Shown one piece after another: positions 7,004-14,650 of a stretch of DNA of 34,626 bases. The position numbers and the translations under genes were made by a program. The notes beneath the pieces are model-generated. The model searched no databases. It had not been told where the DNA came from and worked only from the letters and a program-made list of their open reading frames with translations. The stretch comes from Alphaproteobacteria bacterium (GTDB taxonomy: Bacteria; Pseudomonadota; Alphaproteobacteria; Micavibrionales; Micavibrionaceae). Every line of letters starts with the position of its first letter. Within the stretch, counting starts at the first letter, position 1. The stretch covers positions 1-34,626 of the forward strand of contig JAGRKB010000049.1 of NCBI GenBank assembly GCA_020442425.1, given 5' to 3'.

Positions 7004-7792
7004 CTATTGGAGTAGCGGTACACCCACACCATCAAATTTAAAACCGCTAATAATCGAACGTCCAGCTAAGAGCTGAATATACTGCTGGAACGCCTTATTC
7101 CAGCTTTTCTCATTTAAATCTTTCTCTATCCATTCTTGTACATGTTCAAAAGGTAATTGTTGGCTATCAACACGCTCATCAACTCGGATGATATGATAAC
7201 CTACTTCTGTAGGAACTGGCTCATAGCTTATTTGCCCGGCCGACATAGAAAACAGGCTCCTTTCGAATTCAGGCATTGTTTGCCCACGTGCAATCTGTCC
7301 TAACCTGCCAGCTTCCGCCGATGATGAACATGCTGATTCGCTGCGAGCTATTTCTGCAAATAGTTGAGGGTTTTGCTTAATCCTAGATAGCGCAAATGTT
7401 GCCCTTTCGAGGGCTTTTACACGGGCTGCCTGATCTTCTGGTGGGGCAAGATATAGAATATGAGCTACCTCGAACAAGGGTGAGGTACAAAAAATATGCA
7501 AGTTATTATTATAATAGCGACGACATTCCTCGATAGATGCTTTTGGGGAGACTACCTCTTTAAGCAGAAGTTTATCAATCACATTATCCAGATCTCCTAG
7601 AGTCTCATCTCTTTGATAAATCTCTAACTCAACAGCTCTCTGTACAAGCAATTCACGAATAACCAATGCCTGCATCGACAGGTACTTGGCTAATGCCAAA
7701 TTCTCTGCAGGGTGGTATTGTACCTCAGCGTTTATTTCATCTGCAGATATATGAAAGTTATTAACCATTATACCAGGAGCAAGTCCGATCAT
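7004..7792 (-). CDS. parvulin-type peptidyl-prolyl isomerase of the nar operon (NifM-like)
   Basis: A 262-residue protein with a variable N-terminal helical part and a parvulin (PpiC) domain at about residues 105-225: PLFEVAHILYLAP, FAEIARSESACSSSAEAGRLG, FERSLFSMSAGQISYEPVPTEVGYHIIRVDER. No signal peptide is seen, so it is probably cytoplasmic. Parvulins at this place, directly after narI, are common in denitrifiers and are assumed to help fold or assemble the nitrate reductase, by analogy with NifM. The start at 7792 is set by AGGAGG 7 nt upstream; the longer frame to 7825 overlaps narI and lacks a ribosome site. The ATG lies 11 bp after the narI stop. Confidence 0.85.
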   Translation of the reverse strand: MIGLAPGIMVNNFHISADEINAEVQYHPAENLALAKYLSMQALVIRELLVQRAVELEIYQRDETLGDLDNVIDKLLLKEVVSPKASIEECRRYYNNNLHIFCTSPLFEVAHILYLAPPEDQAARVKALERATFALSRIKQNPQLFAEIARSESACSSSAEAGRLGQIARGQTMPEFERSLFSMSAGQISYEPVPTEVGYHIIRVDERVDSQQLPFEHVQEWIEKDLNEKSWNKAFQQYIQLLAGRSIISGFKFDGVGVPLLQ

Positions 7793-7802
7793 TTCATTCC
7801 TC

Positions 7803-8489
7803 CTATACTGCACGTTTACGTACAATTTGATAAGGCCTTGTTAAATAACCTACTGGAGCACTAAGTGCATGTACAAGACGCGTGAACGGAAAAATAACTA
7901 ACAGTGTCAGACCAAGCGTAATATGTAGTTTAAATATAATGTTTACATCAGCAATAAATGAATGTGCATTGCCACGGAACGTTACAACATGCTGTGCCCA
8001 ATTCATGAATTTGACCATTTCATGCCCATCTAAATGTTGCATTGACACTGGGATTGTTCCTAAACCAAGCAGAAGTTGTACTAGTAAAATAAGTAGAACC
8101 AGAATATCCGCTTTTGAGCTATTATTGCGGATACGGGTATCGAATAATCGACGGTGCAAAAGCATACAAAGACCTATTAGACAAAGTGAACCAGCAATCC
8201 CGCCTGCAGTCATCGCTAATATCTGCTTGGCTCCATGAGGAATGCCAAGCGCATCAAAGACAGCTATAGGTGTTAGAAGCCCAACAAAATGCCCTGCAAG
8301 AACAGTCAGAATCCCAAGGTGAAATAAAATGCTACCTAAAATCAATTGCTTACGACGTAACAACTGGCTTGATTTAGTTCTCCATGAATACGGATCACGG
8401 TCAAAACGGAGGATACTACCCAGTATGAATACTGCTATAGCGATATAAGGATATATTTGGAATAAGAAAAAATCTAAAGCGTTATCCAT
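7803..8489 (-). CDS. narI: respiratory nitrate reductase gamma subunit NarI
   Basis: A 228-residue cytochrome b subunit with five membrane segments; it oxidizes quinol and passes electrons to NarH. The haem-ligand histidines are visible in FHLGILTVLAGHFVGLL and, in the last helices, KLHITLGLTLLVIFPFTRLVHALSAP. The conserved C-terminal YLTRPYQIVRKR is intact. Length and helix layout match E. coli NarI (225). The ATG comes 2 bp after the narJ stop, so it is translated with the rest of the operon. The quinol is probably ubiquinol supplied through the ubiTUV genes of this window. Confidence 0.97.
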   Translation of the reverse strand: MDNALDFFLFQIYPYIAIAVFILGSILRFDRDPYSWRTKSSQLLRRKQLILGSILFHLGILTVLAGHFVGLLTPIAVFDALGIPHGAKQILAMTAGGIAGSLCLIGLCMLLHRRLFDTRIRNNSSKADILVLLILLVQLLLGLGTIPVSMQHLDGHEMVKFMNWAQHVVTFRGNAHSFIADVNIIFKLHITLGLTLLVIFPFTRLVHALSAPVGYLTRPYQIVRKRAV

Positions 8490-8491
8490 AC

Positions 8492-9196
8492 TTATGCCCT
8501 CTCTTGGTTAGTGACATCATTCATACGGTCAAGCATATCTCTAATTTTAGGACAGTCGCCAGTGCCTTGTCCCCCTTCTAGAGATTGGTTATCAAAAGCG
8601 AATTGCTCCTCCCACGCCGTATCCAGCTCTTGGAAACTGGGAGCCTCACCAGATGCAGATTCCAGAAATTTTGCAACTGCCTCCTTGTCAGGCTGCCGCG
8701 CCGCTGTTTCAATGAGAGCATCAAAGATTGATGCATAAAAACTATCACGATTCTTCAAGCGTTCTGCAATAGAAGACAGTATATTAACGACACTACCAAG
8801 ATTATCAGAGGCCTCTTCAGTAGAGAGAGTGGATAGATATTCTGCGAATAATGGCAGATAATCAGGCATCTCGTCATGATCGATAAATAGACCGGCATCT
8901 TCATACACCTGCATCAAATCAACCATGGCCTGTCCACGATCCCGCGAATCTCCATGTATATGCTCGAACAAGTGAAGAGAAAGAGATGGTGTCCGATCAA
9001 ATAAAGCAACATATTCTTCTTGAATGTCAAGGATACTACGTGACCTAAAAGCCTGTAAGGCATCAAGCAATCTTTCTATGGTTTGCTGCGATATCCATTT
9101 CTCAGATTCAAGAATACCAGCAGCGTCTTCGACTACTTTTGTGTGATCTTGGTCAGGATATGTTAGCAAAAATCCAAGCAACTTAATAGTTCTCAT
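8492..9196 (-). CDS. narJ: nitrate reductase assembly chaperone NarJ
   Basis: A ~234-residue TorD/NarJ-family chaperone that holds apo-NarGH in the cytoplasm until molybdenum cofactor and iron-sulfur centres are inserted. Seen: MRTIKLLGFLLTYPDQ at the N terminus, EYVALFDRTPSLSLHLFEHIHGDSRDRGQAMV (the family's signature helix region), and DEMPDYLPLFAEYLS. The frame also starts at an ATG at 9220 overlapping the narH stop. I prefer 9196 because the protein then begins as NarJ proteins do, but the ribosome site (AAAGAGA) is weak and 9220 cannot be excluded. The C-terminal ~40 residues are acidic and variable, as usual. Confidence 0.93.
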   Translation of the reverse strand: MRTIKLLGFLLTYPDQDHTKVVEDAAGILESEKWISQQTIERLLDALQAFRSRSILDIQEEYVALFDRTPSLSLHLFEHIHGDSRDRGQAMVDLMQVYEDAGLFIDHDEMPDYLPLFAEYLSTLSTEEASDNLGSVVNILSSIAERLKNRDSFYASIFDALIETAARQPDKEAVAKFLESASGEAPSFQELDTAWEEQFAFDNQSLEGGQGTGDCPKIRDMLDRMNDVTNQERA

Positions 9197-9210
9197 AATT
9201 CTATCTCTTT

Positions 9211-10851
9211 CTAGTGACATCCGCCGCTATTACCATTTCCACCGCAGCCCCCACAGCCACTTTTCTTAGCTGACTCTTTCTCATAGTAATCTCGTTCGAA
9301 AATTGTATTCACGCGATTACTTTTTGTGCTAGCAGATTGGCCACGAGTTTGCTTAGGGCTTTCAAAAACATCAATGGCACTGTTACTATGTGTAGAACAT
9401 CCATTTCCAAATGAAAATCCACACCCTCCACTTTCACCATAAGCATCCAGTGTTTCCTCACGGTGTCCGGTCGGAATAACATAACGATCTTCATAGTTAG
9501 CGAGAGCCATAATTTTATACATATCTTCGACAAGCGGCGCATTAAGACCCACTTCATTCAAGATAGTACTATCAGGTTGTCCCTCAACCAATTTACTTCG
9601 CATATAATGGCGCATTGCCATCATACGCTTCATACCAAGCCGAATGGGAGCTTCTTTACCACCCGTCAGCATATTGGCAAGATACTTAACCGGAATACGC
9701 ATATCATCAAGGTCAGGCATAATGCTGTTCTCTCTAGTTGGTATTTTCCCCTGCTCTACAGCAGATTGTACTGGTGAGAGGGGTGGAATATACCATACCA
9801 TTGGTAAGGTACGATATTCTGGATGCAGAGGAAAGGCAACCTTCCAATCGATGGCCATTTTATAAACTGGGGATCGTTGCGCGCCTTCTATCCAATTATC
9901 AGGGATACCATCCTTACGAGCTTGTTCAATCACAGCAGGATCATGAGGATCTAAGAAAATATCGCACATGGCGTCGTATAAATCTTCAACATTCTCGCGA
10001 CTAGCCGCTTCTTCAATACGGTCAGCGTCATATAAGATAACTCCTAAATAGCGAATCCGGCCAACACAAGTCTCCGAGCAAACTGTAGGGTCGCCGTTCT
10101 CAATGCGCGGATAACAGAAGGTGCATTTCTCAGCCTTACCTGTTTTCCAATTGTAATAGATCTTCTTGTATGGACATCCAGATATACACATCCTCCAACC
10201 GCGACATTTGTCCTGATCAACGAGAACAATTCCATCTTCTTCACGCTTGTAAATCGATCCTGACGGGCAGGATGCAACGCAAGTAGGGTTAAGGCAATGT
10301 TCACACAGACGTGGTAAATACATCATAAATGTATTCTCGAACTGTCCATACATTTCTTTCTCAATATCATGAAAATTATAATCGCGCTTGCGGCTCTCGA
10401 ACTCAGTACCGAGAATTTCTTCCCAGTTTGGCCCCCATTCGATCTTCTCCATACGCTCGCCTGTTACCAATGACCTTGGTCGCGCCGTAGGCATCGTTTT
10501 CATTTCGGGTGCTTTTTGCAAATGATCATAATCGAATGTAAACGGCTCATAATAATCATCAATCTGAGGCAAATTGGGATTGCCGAAGATATTGGCCAGA
10601 ATTCGCCAACGGCTTCCCTGTTTAGGATGAATTTTACCATCAGCGTGACGTTCCCATCCACCTTTCCATTTTTTCTGGTTTTCCCATTCTTTAGGGTAGC
10701 CAATACCAGGTTTTGTCTCAACGTTGTTGAACCATGCATACTCGACCCCTTCGCGGGAAGTCCAGACATTCTTACAGGTTACGGAACAGGTATGACATCC
10801 GATACATTTATCAAGATTCAAAACCATTCCTATTTGCGCGCGTACTTTCAT
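9211..10851 (-). CDS. narH: respiratory nitrate reductase beta subunit NarH, with C-terminal Cys/Gly tail
   Basis: A 546-residue iron-sulfur subunit carrying electrons from NarI to NarG. It has all four cysteine groups: CIGCHTCSVTCK near residue 16, CEHCLNPTCVASC, CRGWRMCISGC (the Trp marks the [3Fe-4S] site), and KCTFC with CSETC. The body matches NarH to about residue 480 (CGFSFGNGC). Beyond that is a tail not found in E. coli NarH (512 residues): a Ser/Thr/Asn-rich linker and then KKSGCGGCGGNGNSGGCH at the very end, with four Cys and one His. The ATG overlaps the narG stop by one base (TAATG). Cytoplasmic face of the membrane. Confidence 0.97.
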   Translation of the reverse strand: MKVRAQIGMVLNLDKCIGCHTCSVTCKNVWTSREGVEYAWFNNVETKPGIGYPKEWENQKKWKGGWERHADGKIHPKQGSRWRILANIFGNPNLPQIDDYYEPFTFDYDHLQKAPEMKTMPTARPRSLVTGERMEKIEWGPNWEEILGTEFESRKRDYNFHDIEKEMYGQFENTFMMYLPRLCEHCLNPTCVASCPSGSIYKREEDGIVLVDQDKCRGWRMCISGCPYKKIYYNWKTGKAEKCTFCYPRIENGDPTVCSETCVGRIRYLGVILYDADRIEEAASRENVEDLYDAMCDIFLDPHDPAVIEQARKDGIPDNWIEGAQRSPVYKMAIDWKVAFPLHPEYRTLPMVWYIPPLSPVQSAVEQGKIPTRENSIMPDLDDMRIPVKYLANMLTGGKEAPIRLGMKRMMAMRHYMRSKLVEGQPDSTILNEVGLNAPLVEDMYKIMALANYEDRYVIPTGHREETLDAYGESGGCGFSFGNGCSTHSNSAIDVFESPKQTRGQSASTKSNRVNTIFERDYYEKESAKKSGCGGCGGNGNSGGCH

Positions 10852-13800
10852 TATTCTGCTACCTCTACTTTTGTAGGTTCATCCATCCAGTCAACCTGGT
10901 CAACTCTGCGAACAATCACAAACTCGTCGCGGTTAGAACCAACGGTTCCGTAATAGTTAAATCCATAGGATAATTGAGCATATCCACCAATCATATGGGT
11001 TGGCTTCACTGTTGCCCTCGTAACAGAGTTGTGAATACCTCCACGAGCGTTAGTAATCTTGCTCCCAGGTGTGTGTACCAACTTTTCTTGAGCATGATAC
11101 ATCAACATCATACCTTCATTGACACGTTGAGATACGACAGCCCGAGCCATAATGGCACCATTGCTATTGAAAACCTCAAGCCAGTCATTATCCTTAACTC
11201 CAATTTTCTTTGCATCAACTTCGCTTAACCAGACAATCGGCCCTCCCCGTGAGAGAGTGAGCATATGCAGGTTATCCGTATATGTTGAGTGGATGCCCCA
11301 TTTCTGGTGTGGCGTAATGAAGTTAAGCAAGATTGTCGGTGATTCTTTACCATGCTTATCAAGCATCATCTGAACAGTACCAGTATTAATTGGTGGACGG
11401 TACGACACCATAGCTTCACCAAAATCAATCATCCATGGATGGTCTTGGTAAAGTTGCTGCCGGCCTGTTAAGGTTCGCCATGGAATAAATTCGTGAACAT
11501 TGGTATATCCGGCAGTATAACAGACATGCTCCGATTCAATACCGCTCCATGTTGGAGAGGTAATAATTTTACGCGGCTGCGCCTGAATATCTCGGAAACG
11601 GATCTTTTCTTCCTCTTTTGGCAAAGCCAGATGTGTGTGATCACGTCCAGTAATTCTTCCAAGAGCCTTCCATGCCTTAACAGCCACTTCTCCGTTCGTC
11701 TCTGGGGCAAGAGACAAGACTGTTTCACACGCATCAATATCGGTTTCAATCTTCGCCCACCCTCCCTTCTCTCCATTTAATTTCTTGAGGAAGTCTACTT
11801 CATGATCCGTATTCCATGAGATACCTTTACCTCCATTACCGAGTTTCTCCATAAGAGGTCCAAGAGTTGTAAATCGCTCATAAGTTGCAGGATAATCTCG
11901 CTCAATCACTTTCATCGCTGGCGCTGTTTTGCCTGGGATGAGTGAACACTCGCCATTTTTCCAGTCTTTTACGTCGGCTTGCGCCAATTCAGCAGGGCTA
12001 TCATGTTGGAGCGGTGTAAAGACAATCTCTTTCTCTACCCCTAAATGTCCTACGCAAAGCTCTGAGAATTTTTTTGCAAAACCTTTATAAATTTCCCAGT
12101 CAGACTTACTTTGCCATACTGGATCAATTGCCTTTGAAAGAGGGTGAATAAATGGATGCATATCCGAGGTATTCAAGTCATTCTTCTCATACCAGCTTGC
12201 AGTCGGCAGAACGATGTCAGAGTAAACACAAGTTGTAGACATACGGAAATCTAGGGTGACTAAAAGATCAAGCTTTCCTTCTGGAGCAGTATCATGCCAC
12301 TTTACATCTGACGAAGACTGGCGACCTTCCTCACCAAGATCTTTTCCTTGTACGCCATTTTTTGTTCCCAAAAGATGTTTTAAGAAATATTCATGACCCT
12401 TTCCGCTTGAACCAAGAATGTTAGAGCGCCACACAAACATATTACGTGGCCAATTCTCTGGACTATCAATATCTTCACATGACATTTTTAAACTGCCCTG
12501 CGTTAATCGATCTACAGTGTATTCAATAGGATCTCTTCCTTCTTGCTCTGCCTTCGTGACAAGATCAAGAGAGTTCTCCTGAACTTGCGGGTAAAAAGGA
12601 AGCCAGCCTAGTCGAGCCGATTTAGCGTTGCAATCAAGCAACGTGCCATTCCATTTTTTATGGTCAGCGGTCGGTGAAAGAATGTCCGTCAGCGGCAATG
12701 TTTCGTAGCGCCATTGGTCAGTGTGAGCATAAAAATAAGATGTTGAATTTTGCTGACGCGAAGGACGATTCCAGTCAAGTGCGAAAGCGAGCGGTGCCCA
12801 TCCAGTTTGCGGGCGCAACTTTTCTTGTCCTACATAATGGGCCCATCCGCCTCCCGATTGTCCAATACACCCGCAGAAGACCAACATATTGATACAGGCA
12901 CGATAATTCATGTCCATATGATACCAATGGTTCATCGCAGCGCCGATGATAATGGTAGATTTTCCCTTTGTAATATGGGCGTTATGCGCAAAGCTACGAG
13001 CTACCTGAATAGCTTTTTCGGTAGGAACTCCCGTGATGTTCTCTTGCCATTTTGGTGTATAAGGTACGTTATCATCATAACTGTATGCTACATTATTGCC
13101 GCCAAGGCCTTCGCGACCAAGGCCATATTGAGCGCACAGCAAGTCAAATACACATGCAACAGGAACTTTTTCTCCGTTCAATTCTAGGATACGAACTGGT
13201 ATATTACGCTCAAGGACATCACTTTGTTCATTGGTATCAAAATATCCGTGTTCATGCACCTTCCCTCCAAAATACGGAAATCCAACGGAAACAATATCGT
13301 CTTGAACACCAAGTAATGTTTTCTGTGGTCTAATAGTCTGGCCTGATTGAGAGTCGGTCGGAACCGTGTTCCACTTACCTTCTTCACCCCACCGGAAGCC
13401 AATGGAGCCGGTCGGCACAGTGATATTTCCTGTTGTTTCATCTATACAGACAGTTTTCCATTCTGGATTATTTGCCTCGTTAAGACATCCATTAAAATCT
13501 GACGCTCTTACCATGCGCCCTGGAACGTAGTACCCTTTGCGTTTTTCCAACTTTACCAAAAATGGCATGTCAGAATATGCACGGCAGTAGTCATCAAAGT
13601 ATTCCGATGTATTATTGAGATGAAACTCTCGCAAAATGACATGCCCCATCGCCATTCCCAGAGCAGCATCGGTTCCCTGCTTTGGATTCAACCAGATATC
13701 ACCAAATTTTGAGGCCTCGGAATAATCTGGCGTAATCGTGACAACTTGCGTTCCCTTATAACGCGCTTCAGTCATAAAATGGGCGTCAGGCGTACGTGTC

Positions 13801-14576
13801 TGAGGAACATTCGATCCCCACATAATAATAAATCCTGCATTATACCAGTCAGCACTTTCAGCAACGTCAGTTTGCTCGCCCCATGTTTGAGGGCTGGCTG
13901 GAGGCAAATCACAATACCAATCATAGAAGCTCATACATACACCGCCAAGCAGCGACAGATAACGAGACCCAGCAGCATAAGAAATCATCGACATAGCAGG
14001 AATTGGTGAAAATCCAAGAATTCGATCGGGGCCATGTTGCTTGATAGTATAGATATTCGCAGCGGCAATGATCTCATTAACTTCATCCCAGCCCACGCGA
14101 ACAAGACCACCACGTCCCCTCAGCTCTTGATACTCGCGGCGTAGTTCTGGATCTGCTTGAATACTTGCCCAAGCTTCGACAGGAGAATTTGCCGTCTCTT
14201 TGGCTTCTCTCCAGAGAGTAAGGAGCTCTTTCCTTATCATTGGGTATTTTAGACGATTGGCAGAATAAATATACCAGCTATAGCTCGCTCCCCGTGCACA
14301 GCCACGCGGCTCATGGTTTGGCAGATCAGGGCGGGTACGTGGATAATCGGTTTGCTGTGTTTCCCATGTAATCAGTCCGTTCTTCACATATATTTTCCAT
14401 GAGCAAGATCCAGTGCAGTTTACACCGTGCGTAGAACGAACTACTTTGTCATGAGCCCAACGATCGCGATACCCTTTTTCCCATCCTCTATTTTCATCTG
14501 TGGTGATGCCGTGACCATTAGAAAACGATTCACGTTTCTGGGAGAAATAGGTAATACGATCAATAAAATAGCTCAT
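10851..14576 (-). CDS. narG: respiratory nitrate reductase alpha subunit NarG
   Basis: The 1241-residue catalytic subunit (E. coli NarG is 1247) reduces nitrate to nitrite at a bis-MGD molybdenum centre. The N-terminal HGVNCTGSCSWKIYVKNG supplies the His and cysteines of the FS0 cluster, followed by RGCARGASYSWY. IMWGSNVPQTRTPDAHF contains the region of the Asp ligand to Mo, and LDFRMSTTCVYSDIVLPTASWYEKNDLNT is the typical C-terminal half motif. There is no twin-arginine signal, so the active site faces the cytoplasm. AAGGAG precedes the ATG by 8 nt. An FNR-type promoter directly upstream gives the operon a second start besides readthrough from narK. Confidence 0.98.
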   Translation of the reverse strand: MSYFIDRITYFSQKRESFSNGHGITTDENRGWEKGYRDRWAHDKVVRSTHGVNCTGSCSWKIYVKNGLITWETQQTDYPRTRPDLPNHEPRGCARGASYSWYIYSANRLKYPMIRKELLTLWREAKETANSPVEAWASIQADPELRREYQELRGRGGLVRVGWDEVNEIIAAANIYTIKQHGPDRILGFSPIPAMSMISYAAGSRYLSLLGGVCMSFYDWYCDLPPASPQTWGEQTDVAESADWYNAGFIIMWGSNVPQTRTPDAHFMTEARYKGTQVVTITPDYSEASKFGDIWLNPKQGTDAALGMAMGHVILREFHLNNTSEYFDDYCRAYSDMPFLVKLEKRKGYYVPGRMVRASDFNGCLNEANNPEWKTVCIDETTGNITVPTGSIGFRWGEEGKWNTVPTDSQSGQTIRPQKTLLGVQDDIVSVGFPYFGGKVHEHGYFDTNEQSDVLERNIPVRILELNGEKVPVACVFDLLCAQYGLGREGLGGNNVAYSYDDNVPYTPKWQENITGVPTEKAIQVARSFAHNAHITKGKSTIIIGAAMNHWYHMDMNYRACINMLVFCGCIGQSGGGWAHYVGQEKLRPQTGWAPLAFALDWNRPSRQQNSTSYFYAHTDQWRYETLPLTDILSPTADHKKWNGTLLDCNAKSARLGWLPFYPQVQENSLDLVTKAEQEGRDPIEYTVDRLTQGSLKMSCEDIDSPENWPRNMFVWRSNILGSSGKGHEYFLKHLLGTKNGVQGKDLGEEGRQSSSDVKWHDTAPEGKLDLLVTLDFRMSTTCVYSDIVLPTASWYEKNDLNTSDMHPFIHPLSKAIDPVWQSKSDWEIYKGFAKKFSELCVGHLGVEKEIVFTPLQHDSPAELAQADVKDWKNGECSLIPGKTAPAMKVIERDYPATYERFTTLGPLMEKLGNGGKGISWNTDHEVDFLKKLNGEKGGWAKIETDIDACETVLSLAPETNGEVAVKAWKALGRITGRDHTHLALPKEEEKIRFRDIQAQPRKIITSPTWSGIESEHVCYTAGYTNVHEFIPWRTLTGRQQLYQDHPWMIDFGEAMVSYRPPINTGTVQMMLDKHGKESPTILLNFITPHQKWGIHSTYTDNLHMLTLSRGGPIVWLSEVDAKKIGVKDNDWLEVFNSNGAIMARAVVSQRVNEGMMLMYHAQEKLVHTPGSKITNARGGIHNSVTRATVKPTHMIGGYAQLSYGFNYYGTVGSNRDEFVIVRRVDQVDWMDEPTKVEVAE

Positions 14577-14598
14577 ATGAAAGGCTCCTTTGCCAGTA

Positions 14599-14639
14599 TT
14601 TCTAGTGTATTTCTAAGAACTGCCCTTGACTGGAATCAA
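14599..14639 (-). promoter_or_regulatory. FNR/Dnr-type box and -10 for narG
   Basis: TTGACTGGAATCAA at 14626-14639 (minus-strand reading TTGATTCCAGTCAA) has one deviation from the perfect palindrome. TAGAAA on the minus strand (14604-14599) is centred 31 bp away. The predicted start is ~14591, leaving a ~15-nt leader that contains the narG ribosome site. Confidence 0.75.
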
Positions 14640-14650
14640 GCGAATAAGAA

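Noticed and set aside
10516..10953. 145-residue plus-strand frame opposite narH/narG
   Set aside because: It is antisense to strongly conserved nitrate reductase sequence and crosses a gene boundary.
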